Below, piece by piece: positions 50,301-62,700 of a DNA stretch of 64,000 bases (the first letter of the stretch is position 1; each line of letters opens with the position of its first letter). Location: NCBI RefSeq assembly GCF_032854445.1, contig NC_088300.1:63834984-63898983 (forward strand), written 5' to 3'. The notes under the pieces were generated by a model that saw only the letters and a list, made by a program, of their open reading frames with translations, searched no databases and had not been told where the DNA came from. This stretch comes from Liolophura sinensis. Its lineage: Eukaryota; Mollusca; Polyplacophora; Chitonida; Chitonidae. The translations under genes and the position numbers were made by a program.

Positions 50301-53193
50301 CTAATGTTTTATCTGATGTTCACTCCAGATCTTATAGCAGCATCCGTGCTACAAACTGGAGATATTCCCTAATGTTTTATCTGATGTTCACTCCAGATCT
50401 TATAGCAGCATCCGTGCTACAAACTGGAGATATTCCCTAATGTTTTATCTGATGTTCACTCCAGATCTTATAGCAGCATCCGTGCTACAAACTGGAGATA
50501 TTCCCTAATGTTTTATCTGATGTTCACTCCAGATCTTATAGCAGCATCCGTGCTACAAACTGGAGATATTCCCTAATGTTTTATCTGATGTTCACTCCAG
50601 ATCTTATAGCAGCATCCGTGCTACAAACTGGAGATATTCCCTAATGTTTTATCTGATGTTCACTCCAGATCTTACAGCAGCATCCGTGCTACAAACTGGA
50701 GATATTCCCTAATGTTTTATCTGATGTTCACTCCAGATCTTACAGCAGCATCCGTGCTACAAACTGGAGATATTCCCTAATGTTTTATCTGATGTTCACT
50801 CCAGATCTTACAGCAGCATCCGTGCTACAAACTGGAGATATTCCCTAATGTTTTATCTGATGTTCACTCCAGATCTTATAGCAGCATCCGTGCTACAAAC
50901 TGGAGATATTCCCTAATGTTTTATCTGATGTTCACTCCAGATCTTACAGCAGCATCCGTGCTACAAACTGGAGATATTCCCTAATGTTTTATCTGATGTT
51001 CACTCCAGATCTTATAGCAGCATCCGTGCTACAAACTGGAGATATTCCCTAATGTTTTATCTGATGTTCACTTCAGATCTTATAGCAGCATCCGTGCTAC
51101 AAACTGGAGATATTCCCTAATGTTTTATCTGATGTTCACTCCAGATCTTACAGCAGCATCCGTGCTACAAACTGGAGATATTCCCTAATGTTTTATCTGA
51201 TGTTCACTCCAGATCTTATAGCAGCATCCGTGCTACAAACTGGAGATATTCCCTAATGTTTTATCTGATGTTCACTCCAGATCTTATAGCAGCATCCATG
51301 ATACAAACTGGAGATATTCCCTAATGTTTTATCTGATGTTCACTCCAGATGATGTAGCAGCATCCGTACTAGAAATCGGATTTGAACACACCACATCCTC
51401 AATGGTCAAGGGCCTGACCATCTTGAACCATCTAAGGCCCCTCACAGAACCCCACAGTGTCAAAAAGTTACCTACAGTTGTACTGGAGATCAGACTACTT
51501 ACTGGGAATGGTGTATAGTCCAAACGGTCTATCACTGCATAGTTGCCCTTGTAGAAAGACTGTCTGATTACCACATCTACCCTATTCACTGCTGATAATC
51601 CCATCCTGTCTAACCACCTGTAAACAGGAATTCAAATGAAAATTTATCTTGAAAATCTAAAATTTTCAAGATAAAAATAAAAAAAAAATATAACTGATTT
51701 ATTTATTTGATTGATCTTTTACGCCATACTCAACAATATTTTTTTCACTTATACAATGGCAGCCAGCATTATGGTGGGAGGAAACCAACAGGTTGCTGGC
51801 AGACCTATCCACGTACGGCCGGAGATGAAGCCAGCATGAGTTGGACTTCAACTCTCAGCAACCACATTGGTGAGAGGCTCCCGGCTCAATACGCTGCATT
51901 AGCGCACTAACCGAGCCACGGAGGCCTCTCCTACATAATTGTGTCTCATTTAGTTATCTGTGCATTATCTCACACATTTTTTTTAAAATATTTTTCACAG
52001 ATTTCACCCGTCACCTGATCAGCTGCGAGTGGGACACTTTAGCAAAACAAGTCAGTGTGATGAACCTTAATACACTTCAGTGGAAATACATGTATTTGTC
52101 AGTAACAAACCAACATGTTATGGAGGGATATGTCTCTTTGTTTGTTTTTTTGTTTATTTACTTGATTATTGCTGATGAACTTCCCCACATGTCAAGCAGA
52201 CATGTCCCATGCTCAGCTTACTTACGTGAAGCCAGCTATGTATCTGTCTGAAATGCAAGGGGCTCCACTGCCAGATGACGACCCCGCCTCCCCAAGCCAT
52301 AGACGTTTGCCACCAGGTGAGGTGGAGTTGATGATGGACTGAGCCAGAGTTATCTGCCCCTGCAGGCTGTCCAGTATTGTAGGATCTACATAGTCCTCAG
52401 CCGTGGCTGTCTGGCTCCTCACATAGTAACTTGCAACAAAAATGTTTTTTTCTAATTATTCCTTTGATTGGTATTTAACAGTCAAGAATTTTTAACTTCC
52501 ATGATAGTGATCAGGTTTATGGCTTGAGAAGTGCCCGGAAATCCACAACCATTTGAAGATTCCTGCCAGACCTTCCCATGTACTGCTCGACAGAAGGCCA
52601 GCATGAGCTGGACTTAAAATTCACAGTGACCATATTGGCTCCTGGGTCATGAAGTTGGTAGTTTAAAATCCGCACTGGGCCAGCATATTTTCAATACCAG
52701 ATTCTAAAGCATCTGCTTCAGGAGGCAGTTGATCCAGGGTCAATCCTGGGTCCGCTCACACCAAAGACCTTAAAACAGGAAGTTATAACTTTTTCGCTTG
52801 GCGTTCAACATGATGGGGATAGTGGAACAACTTGGTTAACCCATATCAGTACAATGGCTTGGGTGGGGCGGCTTACTTGGCTTCGGTAAGGCATCTCAGT
52901 GAAGCTGCACTAGATAAAATAGTGGTGGAAATCTGTCCTGCAACAAGGGGGCACATTACACGCACTCTAAGGACTTCTTCATAGTCATATTACTGAAAAA
53001 TTGTACTACATTAAACCCCACGCACTCACTGACCCACTCACTCGCTCAATACTAGGTTCTAAGTTATATAAAGTTTTAGCCAATGTGGCTATTCTTTTGA
53101 ATAAAGGTGTATATAAAAAAGAAGTTTTTACTTAATCAGCTAAGTTATATCAGTAGGAAACTTAGCTCAGTAAGTAGGAGTGAAAAGGAAATT

Positions 53194-53251
<58 letters not shown>

Positions 53252-56200
53252 TACATCAAGAAGGGGTTGGGCTGGAAAGACTTACTGATGAAAGGAGATG
53301 ACATCCACAAACTGAGCACCTGTGTGGAGGAACCTGTATAACACAGGACAGTTATCACATACTGTAAATTTTTAACTTTTTCGACCTCTAAAGCAATTTT
53401 TTCAGTTGAATTTATGTGTGCACTTATTGTGAAAATGACGCTAAAATTGACCTGTTTGTGTCACCAAAGATGCACAAAATCATTTCTCTACACCCCATAG
53501 TTCACCCAGGATGTTTCACCTAATTGGTTGCAGAGGTGGTTGGAAAGGTTCAAGACTTGTATGTATGGCTCTCATCAACTTCTTAAAGAGTAATAAAAAA
53601 TAGGCTCCAATACTACAGAAAATGAAATACTGGTAAAATTCTACCAAAGATTAATCTCCACACTTTGCCTGGTTCTGACAGTTCTATTGATCTTATTTGC
53701 AAATATGGTGTTAATGTTTTTTCTTTAATTTTTTTTTCAGGAGAAAAGAGTATATTGAAAATATTTTTATGAGGTGGGTATTTGGGACAACCTTTAGGTA
53801 TGTATCGTCGTTGCATGATAATGTTCTAAAAAAAATGATGTATGTCACATAAATTTATTTGAATATAAATTTGTTGTTTATACCCAAACATAGGCATGAA
53901 TATGAATTATGATAATATTCAGAATCATATTAAAAATGTAAATATGATCATAATCCTGGATGAACACATATTAACTGAAAATATGAAATTTTAATGGAAA
54001 TATTAATATTATTTATTAAACATGTTATATCTTCATGCATAACATTATTACACAAAGACTATATGTACCAAAAGATGGTCCCAAATACCCGCCATACAAA
54101 CACTATTTCCAAGAGTCTTTTTCTCTTGAAACAAAAATCTAAAAAGAATATTGAAGACCAGATCCACAACTAACTTTTCGCACTCTTCACTTGAAGTTTG
54201 TTACTTTTATGCTTTCTCTACCCATAAACTGGGTATTTATAAGCTAGTGATGAATTACTTCTCCTTAGGCTCAGCAGTAGCCTTTGGACCATTTTCAAGG
54301 TTCTCTAAGCCAACATGCCAACATTAATGTTCAATTAGTGACTACATTAAACTTAATCCAAAGCTTAACAAAAAAAGGTTTCCTTTGACACTAACATGAC
54401 ACCTTCGTTAACACCTGTGTCACAGTTTCATCTCTCCTTTTCTCTCACTAAAGGTTGGTTTATACTGTACAGTGTGAACAGGTAAAAAATTTTTTTAGGG
54501 CGTCATGCCTCATATTAAAGTATCTTACCCTTTTAAATAATCCACACTGCTGATTGACAGCCTGTTTGCATACTCTGTTTTGATTGGTCTTGTCACATCT
54601 GGGCCAATCAGAAGACTGCTTTTATAAGAAGGTATGGTTTGCATAAGTGTTCGCAGAATACCAAAATCTCGCCCTGCTTGCCTAGGGTTCACAGTGGTGT
54701 TAAATTCGTGCTGGAACAGATCAGGCTCTGGGACAATTAGAGGAAAATAAACACAGAATTAATTAAAGGCCATTTTATCTGAATTTTTTTCGATTCGATT
54801 CGATTCTGAGTTGAACTTTATAAATTTGAGATTTCCTTCTATCTATGTCATCTTTGTAAGAGATTCTTCTGAAGTTCACCAAGGCAATCTGTACTTATGC
54901 ACATAAATGAAATACCCAAACATTAAATACTGAGATTGTGGAGAAAAAAATTACTGGCATGATATGTCAAAGTTCCATATGGTAACTCTTATCATTTGAA
55001 GAAAAAAAAATGAAGAAATAAGAGTAACTTCAACAGTCCTCAGTTATCTTTACACGCAGCCATTTTGAAGTTTTGACATCTTTCACTTCAACCCTGGTAC
55101 TTGTTTACATGTATGTTAACATTTATGTCCAACTTAAAGTTATTCTGAATGCACTGGCAGGGAAACGGTTAAAAGATCAAGTTACATTTCTAAGGTAAAC
55201 GACCAAAAATTTCGCCCATGGCTAAGTCACACATTTTGCCTGAATCTTAGAGATTTGTGGATCTTAGAAAGGTATTTTGAGGTTTTGTTGATAAGATGAT
55301 GCATGTAGGTTACTAGAAATACTAATATTTCTTTACCTCTAAAAAGTCAATTTTTGGGGTGAAATTTTACGTCATTAACCATAACCACCCATCTACCTAT
55401 TCACATATCCTACCATTTCCCAACTCCAAATGCATTTGATATCCTTTCTGGTCGGAGTATTTCATCAGTGCCTCAGCATTAGACGGATCCCACGAGGAGC
55501 CATTTCGTAACAACAGGTTCAGTCCAAACACAAGGTGCCAACCAACATCAGACACAAATTTGTTGATCTGATCCCATTCTGAAAGTGAAGTCACATGAGA
55601 AACAGATCATGCCTACTGACCAATTTCCCTGAGGTTCAATTTTATGCAGTGACAAACCACTCTGAAAATGGTGGCTCTCATAACTTTCAAACACTTGGAA
55701 TGTGATGAAGTTTTACTGATCTGTAATGCTCGTGTTTTGCTATTTTGGGGTGGGGGTGGTTTACTGTTTTTTTTATTTTTCGAATAATATCACCATTGCT
55801 TTATCCCAGAAAATTTTAATTATTGCTATAAGCAGATGTAGTCCGTGTTGCTTTTTGTTTTTCTTTAAAGTTAATTTAATTCTTGAAACATGTGTGACAA
55901 TGGAGAAAGCTGAAAACAAAATGTTTAAGCACATTATTCATGGAAATTTCTATAATATTTTTGGGTCAAAATTCAGCATACATGTATCAAAACTAGTTAT
56001 AGAATGCAACATTTTATCTGTTGTCTTGTACTTCTTTGAAAAGAGCATGCTGTTTACATCAATAGACATAATGTGTTAACAGATGTGAACAGGTGATAAA
56101 ATCTTCGAAAAAAAATTAACATATCAACCCGAGTGACATGATTTGAAACCATTAAGTCAGTGGGTTATGGTGCCCAGGCAGACATTCAATCAGCAGAGTT

Positions 56201-59200
56201 TAGGTGTCTGTAAATGTGCATAACAGTCCATACCTGTGACAGTGAAGCTACCAGATTCTGTACAGCCATGTCCTGTCCACTTTAGGCCACTTACCTGTCG
56301 CAGTCAAGCTACCAGATTGTCTACAGCCATGTCCTGTCTGCTTCAGGCCACTTACCTGACGCAGTGAAGCTACCCGATTGTCTACAGTCATGTCCTGTCC
56401 GCTTCAGGCCACTTACCTGTAGCAGTCAAGCTACCTGATTGTCTACAACCATGTCCTGTCTACTTCAGGCCACTTACCTGTCGCAGTCAAGCTACCAGAT
56501 TGTCTACAGCCATGTCCTGTCCGCTTCAGGCCACTTACCTGTAGCAGTGAAGCTACCCGATTGTCTACAGCCATGTCCTGTCCGCTTCAGGCCACTTACC
56601 TGACGCAGTGAAGCTACCAGATTGTCTACCACCATGTCCTGTCTGCTTCAGGCCACTTAACTGTTCCGGTCAAGGTATTAAATTGTCTACAGCCATTTCC
56701 TGTCCGCTTCAGGCCACATTACCTGTAACAGTGAAGCTACCAGATTGTCTACAGCCACGTCCTGTCCACTTCAGGCCACTTACCTGTAGCAGTGAAGCTA
56801 CCCGATTGTCTACAGCCATGTCCTGTCCGCTTCAGGCCACTTACCTGACGCAGTGAAGATACCAGATTGTCTACCGCCATGTCCGGTCTGCTTCAGGCCA
56901 CTTAACTGTAGCAGTGAAGCTACCCGATTGTCTACAGCCATGTCCTGTCCGCTTCAGGCCACTTACCTGTAGCAGTGAAGCTACCAGATTGTCTACAGCC
57001 ATGTCCTGTCCGCTTCAGGCCACTTACCTGACGTAGTGAAGCTACCAGATTGTCTACCGCCATGTCCGGTCTGCTTCAGGCCACTTAACTGTAGCAGTAA
57101 AGCTACCAGATTGTTTACAGCCATGTCCTGTCTGCCTCAGGCCACTCACCTGTCACAGTCAATTAAGCTACCAGATTGTCTGGAGTCATGCCCTACACGC
57201 TTCAGGCCTCTTACCTGTCGCACTGAAGCGACCAGATTGTCTAGAGCCAAGTCCTGTCCGCTTCAGGCCATTTCCAAACACAAGCCTATCTTCATCTGTA
57301 CCTCCAAATCTTACATAACATGGTCCCAGTGCCTTGGCCAGAGTGAGCAGCTTAATAGAGCTGTAGTGTGTGACCAGAAAAATAAAAACTTAAATACACA
57401 TACTTTAATCAACCAGTTATGATAATGATCTAACCTAGACTTATATTTATTTATTTATTTATTTGATTGGTGCAGGAATATTTCACTTATATTACGGTGG
57501 CCAGCATCATGGTGTGAGGAAACCGGGCAGAGCCCGGGGGAAACCCACGACCATCCGCAGGTTGCTGCAAGACCTTCCCACTTACGGCTGGAGAGGAAGC
57601 AGTCTTATATTACAGACATGAAAATACTTACATGTAATAAGGATGCAAACACCCTGATTCTCCAACTTTGCACATATGAAAGAGCAACTTTCAGTACTAT
57701 TTATGCACATTTTTAAAAGTATAATTTTATGAGTCGACTCAGAAAATTGCTTTCAGAATATGCTTGAATAAACACCCTGTAAACATGCGAAAAGGTTAAA
57801 GAATTACAGTACATGTACTACTTCAACTATATATCCTTGCCACAAAATAGCTTGCAACATTGCCTATTTGATGTTAAACCATAATAATCGATTCATTCTT
57901 TCAACTATGAAATCCAAAACAGCTCAACAAACACATGCAAAATTTTTACACTAAAATTTTCTCGTGAAAAAATTATTTATTTTCAATATAGAGGTCAGAA
58001 CCTTGGACATGTATTTATAAAAATCTAATTACAAATTTGATTAAAATGACACATGAACAGTTCCGAGCTACTAGAAGATCATGCTGCATACAGTACTACA
58101 GCTGATATACATCTAGAACAGCTAGAAAGCCTTATGTAAATGTATATCACTGTTGCTGTCGTAAATCAGCTTTGCAGATTTGCAGATACTGTGCACAAAA
58201 AATAGCATGCACTCACAAACTTAAATTTATCTATAATTTATAAAGCCAATAATTAAGTTTTTTGAGCTTGTTTTCTATCAAAATAAAAGTGAAAACAATG
58301 TACATCAATCTTCATGCCCATAAGCATGTACCTCGGCTGTACCTCAGATACACCTCCTCAGCTGTACCTCAGGCGTCATATTTTTTACCGAAAATTTACA
58401 GACTACCAGTACACCTCCAGTGTGGTGTACTATAGGTACTAATCTGCATAACTGGCAGTACCTCAGATACACCTTCAACACACCTCACATACACCTCAAG
58501 CATACCTGAGACACACCTCAGTTCTGATATGCTACACCCCAATTGTACACCTCAGATGTACCTCAAGTATATCTCGATCCAGTACAACTTATAAGGGTAA
58601 GGGAGTGCATCTCGATGGATTCAGTTTCATCAATTAATGTCATACTTTTAAATATCCCACATCAAGAAATGAGATGAAGAGGGGCTATGAGGTGTATACA
58701 AAAGTGTGCTGTCTCCACTAAAATATTAAGCCAAAGATACCAGACATGATGCTCTCGCCAGTCACATGATACCGACACTGGGTCAACCAGTCCTGCTTCC
58801 TTGCTCTAACCTCTTAGCGCTGATTGAGCTCCAAGTCAGGCAGCAACAAGTACCATTTTTAAAATCTTCGGAGTGACTCGACCGGGGTTTGATCCCAGAT
58901 CCGATGAACTAATACACAAATATGTATGTTATAAGTTTATTTGTATTTTGACATATCTGTAGATCACCAGTATATTACCGGTACTATAGTACCTTGTGTT
59001 AAAATATTGCAGTTTCTCCAAAATAAGAGATGCATCTATGCCAACGCTTGCATAACGCGTATCTGTAACGTGAAGTATTGTTTCCTTCCTGACAAAAACA
59101 GACACACTGACGTTGTCATCATTTACAACTGTACTTCTCTTATAATCGACACTTTTGCTTCTCAACTTAATTGGAAATGATCGGTACGTTTCAAATTCTG

Positions 59201-59351
59201 CTGCAGAGCAATCCCGATAAGACAGGATGGCCATCGCAAGAAACCCAAAGCTCAGAACCAACGCAATGGGCCGTTGGTTGCATTCCACATCATCCTTCCA
59301 AAACTGAGACATTCTGATCCCGTCACAATGATCAAATTTAATATTGTTCAC
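47313..59351 (-). CDS. HPSE: Heparanase (GH79 endo-beta-glucuronidase), complete
   Basis: Ten exons join in phase: 59351-58993, 57360-57215, 55578-55414, 54727-54529, 53333-53286, 52429-52226, 51617-51503, 50083-49965, 49635-49492 and 47472-47313, giving 552 aa (human 543). Heparanase cleaves heparan sulfate in lysosomes and outside cells. Residues about 29-46 form a signal anchor (PIALVLSFGFLAMAILSY). Core blocks follow: LGPCYVRFGGTDED, FGLNLLLRNGSSWDPSNAEA, LELGNEP with the acid/base Glu split across exons 3/4, IGPDVTRP, RLWLGEAGSSSGSGAP with the nucleophile Glu, GFTWLDRMGLSA and DYWLMLLYKRLVG. Both catalytic Glu residues are present. The ~50-residue linker that is cut out of human proheparanase has no counterpart, so a single-chain enzyme is likely. 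Introns 2, 7 and 9 hold large tandem arrays. Confidence 0.9.
48283..49412. repeat. 29-bp minisatellite, ~39 copies, in heparanase intron 9
   Basis: The unit GTACAGATATGCACATCGTA plus TTGGATATC repeats head to tail for 1.13 kb. Variants at the CGTATTGG position (CATATTGG, CCTATTGG, CCTACTAG) recur in order and suggest larger repeat blocks. The main unit has no stop codon in any of six frames, so it makes long spurious ORFs on both strands. Confidence 0.97.
50225..51362. repeat. 68-bp minisatellite, ~16.5 copies, in heparanase intron 7
   Basis: The unit begins CTGATGTTCACTCCAGATCT and continues TATAGCAGCATCCGTGCTAC, AAACTGGAGATATTCCCTAA and TGTTTTAT. Copies are nearly identical apart from a TATAGC/TACAGC switch. 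The array ends 140 bp from exon 7. Confidence 0.97.
51693..51928 (-). repeat. SINE family A, nearly full length, minus strand
   Basis: Reads backwards from a TTTATTTATTTGATTG tail through ACGCCATACTCAACAATATT, CAGGTTGCTGGCAGACCTAT and ACGGCCGGAGATGAAGCCAG to the tRNA-like head (TAGCGCACTAACCGAGCCAC then GGAGGCC). It lies in intron 6 of the heparanase gene, 75 bp from exon 7. Confidence 0.9.
52462..52660 (-). repeat. SINE family A, degenerate, minus strand
   Basis: Recognisable blocks are TTTGATTGGTATTTAACAGT, ATTCCTGCCAGACCTTCCCA, AGAAGGCCAGCATGAGCTGG and ATTGGCTCCTGGGTCATGA. It is much older than the 60 kb copy. Confidence 0.65.
52690..53045 (+). repeat. SINE family C, long copy
   Basis: Contains GGCTTGGGTGGGGCGGCTTA, CTTCGGTAAGGCATCTCAGT, GTCCTGCAACAAGGGGGCAC and TCATATTACTGAAAAATTGT, and ends in a CACTCACTGACCCACTCACT tail. 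The layout (body, CTGAAAAATTG core, CACT tail) resembles repeats I associate with gastropod genomes. Shorter relatives are at 13284-13375 and about 3640-3700. Confidence 0.65.
53196..53251. repeat. (TA)n microsatellite
   Basis: About 25 TA units in intron 5 of the heparanase gene, with a CATATATACAT end. Confidence 0.9.
56229..57275 (-). repeat. 61-bp tandem array of exon-2 end plus 5' splice site, 17 copies
   Basis: On the minus strand each unit reads GGCCTGAAGCGGACAGGACA, TGGCTGTAGACAATCTGGTA, GCTTCACTGCTACAG, then GTAAGT. The copy nearest exon 2 (57260-57210) is the actual last 43 bases of exon 2 and its donor. The others lie downstream in intron 2. Fourteen of 17 copies keep a CAG/GT donor (GTAAGT, GTAAGA, GTGAGT or GTATGG); copies near 56660, 56910 and 57090 have lost it (GTTAAG). 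The unit is 61 bp, not a multiple of three, and using the second donor gives an early stop, so only the first donor (57215/57214) keeps the frame. Confidence 0.9.
57446..57602 (-). repeat. SINE family A, partial, minus strand
   Basis: Begins with TTTATTTATTTATTTATTTG and continues AGGAATATTTCACTTATATT, AGAGCCCGGGGGAAACCCAC, CATCCGCAGGTTGCTGCAAG. Located in intron 1 just upstream of exon 2 of the minus-strand heparanase gene. Confidence 0.85.
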
Positions 59352-59768
59352 GTTGTTGTTGCAGTGAATTGGGCTTCACATGGTACTCTGTTTTTAGTGT
59401 GACATCTGAAGATGCTGCGAAGATTCAGTTCAGTCTGGAATTTAATATACACTGAAATCTGCATCTCATGTTCTATCAATGTTTGCCGCTTCCGACATCC
59501 AACAGCCGACAGGTGACGTCCGCTTTGCCGTCACGTGACAGCCATGTGAGTTGCCAAACCGAAAGCGTTGGACGGCAAAAGACGATCTTGACCGCAGTTT
59601 AAATCATCTTGGGATAGTTTGTGAATTAGTCATATATTTAAATGCCTTTTTGAAAATACAGCGAAAAGTTATAACTCACTCAAGCGCACGTCCAGCGTTT
59701 TCATGAAAAGTATATGATGTGCCTGAATCTCAACTGATGCCGTCAGACAACAACAACAGCATTGCAAA
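59352..59768. promoter_or_regulatory. Bidirectional promoter region of the two heparanase genes
   Basis: The start codons of the divergent heparanase genes are 417 bp apart. The interval has CpG-containing segments (CGCTTTGCCGTCACGTGACA) and no clear TATA box. A perfect CLEAR/E-box lies inside at 59530-59539. Confidence 0.6.
59530..59539. promoter_or_regulatory. CLEAR/E-box palindrome GTCACGTGAC
   Basis: The ten bases are the exact consensus bound by TFEB/MITF-type bHLH-ZIP factors, which switch on lysosomal genes in animals. It lies 178 bp upstream of one heparanase start and 229 bp upstream of the other. Binding is inferred. Confidence 0.5.
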
Positions 59769-62700
59769 ATGATGCTGTCCTGGCGGTGTGATAATGCTGT
59801 TCATGCTTCATGTTGCCTACGGGTGACCCTATGTTTAGCCGTTCTTTTATTTTTCGTTATTATTCTGACGACCTTACAGAACTGTTTTGTGATAGATGCC
59901 GGAACACTGTCGGTATCTGCTACCGTAAACAAGAAAAGAGTCCTCCACGTCATCGACGACCGATACGCCAGCGTCGGCATCGACGCATCCCTCGTTCAAG
60001 AGAAATTTAAGAACTTTGACACGAGGTACAGTCTACACCACTGTTTATTGAAATAATAATTATTGTATTTAGAAATTCATAAAAGTCCGAATCTGTTACC
60101 AGGCTAGTCTAAAAAAAACTAGTACCAGTACATTTATTTATTTGTTTATTTATTTGATTGTAGTTTTATGCCGTACGCAAGAATATTTCACTTATACGAC
60201 GGCAGGTTGCTGACAGGCCTTCCCACATACAGACGGAGAGGAAGCCAGCCTGACACTGGTACATGAATAAGTTCTTGTTACATTTCACTTCTTTTTCTCC
60301 ACATATATTCAATTTCACAACAAACAGGGGCCTCCGTGGCTCAGTCGGTTAGCGCGCTAGCACAGCGTAATGACCCAGGAGCCTCTCACCAATGCGGTCG
60401 CTGTGAGTTCAAGTCCAGCTCATGCTGGCTTTCTCTGCGGCCGTAAGTGGGAAGGTCTTCCAGCAACCTGCGGATGGTCGTGGGTTTCCCCCGGGCTGTG
60501 CCCGGTTTCCACCCACCATATAATGCTGGCCGCCGTCGTATAAGTGAAATATTCTTGAGTACGGCGTAAAACACCAATCAAAAAAAAAAAAAAATTTCAC
60601 AACAAGGCTCAGACACAAAGCTACAGCTGTTATAACTCCCTATGCCAGGCAAATAATTCATTGCACATGTACATTGCAAGAACAAATTAGTTAGCCTAGC
60701 CTATGTATGTCCAAGGTGTTTTGTTTTCAAAATATCTTACTATTTATTCATAGTTTCTTGTATTGAGGCTCTTTGTAAGGAGAAGGAGGAGATAAATAAT
60801 GAACTTTGAGATGAACGGAAGAAATGCTGATTTTTGCACATTTCTAAAGTTTTATGTACTGTAGGGCTCTGAAAGTATCATATTTGAAGATTAGACAGCT
60901 TGTGTGTCTAAGCAATGGGAAGTTTTGACCTCTAACTCTTATGTCGTTAAATTTAAAAACAATCCAACTGTATCATGTGAATTGGGAAAAGTGTTAGGGA
61001 ACTTACAGCCAATTCATGACATCAATTTACCGATCAACTTGTCTCACTCGGTTTCAGGGGCACAAATGACACCTCTCAATTGGAACTTCTTAAGTTTTAT
61101 CAAATGTTCTGCTCTTAAATCTTCTCCATCGTTCATCTACTCTAAACTACTTTTTGTGAAACTTTTTCAGATGTCCATCTAAGGGTATGGTAAATGTATT
61201 CAAACATAGTTGCCTAACTTTTTTGACAGGTCACACGATACAATTTTTTTTTTACCTTTAAAGGAGAAGAAACCTTTAAAGGAGAAGAAAATTTAAATAT
61301 CAATCAAATACCATTGAAAAGAGTATGCATTTCCTCGCAGGTGCATGCCAAAAAAAGAAAATTCTAATATGTACCTCAAGTTGATATATTATAAATTAAG
61401 TCAGCGTCAAAATCCGCTGTGGGCAACTCCATTTTGCCTAAGAACTAGTCCTGAAGTCTTCTGTGTTAGGAGGAGAATTGCCATTGGAAACCACCAAAGT
61501 GCAGTTCGTACATTTCCGGAAGAACTCCTCTTCCCAGAAGGTAGTTGACAGTATAGGTCGTTTTCCATTTGACGATCGGGAAACCGGAATGTTGGACATA
61601 GGTTACGAGTTTACACAAACAAACCGGCAGTTTTAACGACTCTCATTGGCTGAGAGGCAACACACCCCCAGCATAAATTACAAGGTGTTAAAGATGTAGG
61701 ATGCAATGGACCCAGAGATTTATGCCAGCTTTGCCTTTTTCAGGCTTTCCGTGTATGGCAAGGAAAAATTGCAAAATAATGCAACAGGCACCACCAGATA
61801 TCAAAAAAAATGTGCTGTTTTCAGCCTATAGTGTCATGTTTTTAAGTTTTCTTCTCCTTTAACAATCAGAAAGTTTAAACTCCTATATTGAAAGACAAAC
61901 ATATTAACAGCAACACCATGATCCCTCCCTACAATTTATATCATGGTACATAGGATAAGTGATACCAATACAATTCATATTGAAAGCTTTTGTCACTGTT
62001 AATACAGAAACCTACTATAGATAGTGCCTTTAACACTGCATGTTCTCAGAAATCTGACAGTTTTTGAGCTTGCGAAAGATTTCACGTAAAGTAAGATAAA
62101 TTTTTTGTCATCGTACTACATGTATTGATCGCCATGATATGGCTGAAAAATTGCCGATGTGGCCTAAAGCCATAGTCATTCATTCATACATGTATTGGTT
62201 TCTGTTGCTTTCAGTTCAGTAAAGTTGCTGACATTGTCACAGTCTTTAGGTCCATGTTATGTGAGGGTTGGAGGAACAGCTGAGGATTTACTGGTATTTG
62301 ATGACAAGCTACTTGACAAAGATTCCCCATTCAGAAAGCCTCAGCATGTTTTTGTAATGACAGGTGTGTGAATTTCATATTTAGACATCAGAGCCCAGTT
62401 GTTCAAAACTGTTTTAAGACTAAGTACTAAATTTAAGTTTAAGCCAAGCATTCAGGTTTGTACATAGCCCAAAAATAATTATGTAAGGGTATATTAAATA
62501 TGAACTAAATCTACTGCTCTTAAACTTTGACTTTGGACATCTGCATTGGCTGCTGAATTTGGCTGAAATATGACTTCATACTGGTATTAGCTAATACACT
62601 TTCGAACAGCTGGGCCCAGTATATTAAGACATTTCCATGTTCAAGTACTGTCTGGTTTATTCAAAGAATGAATATGTATATCAATGCTGCCCTACATGTA

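Noticed and set aside
48283-51362. CRISPR-like arrays
   Set aside because: Units are directly tandem with no unique spacers, and the DNA is eukaryotic.
56608-57422. Plus-strand ORFs of 82 and 128 codons
   Set aside because: They read the reverse of the 61-bp exon-end array; no independent coding signal.
60327-60430. tRNA gene
   Set aside because: A and B boxes are present, but the cloverleaf does not close, and the sequence continues into a SINE body with poly-A and target duplication.
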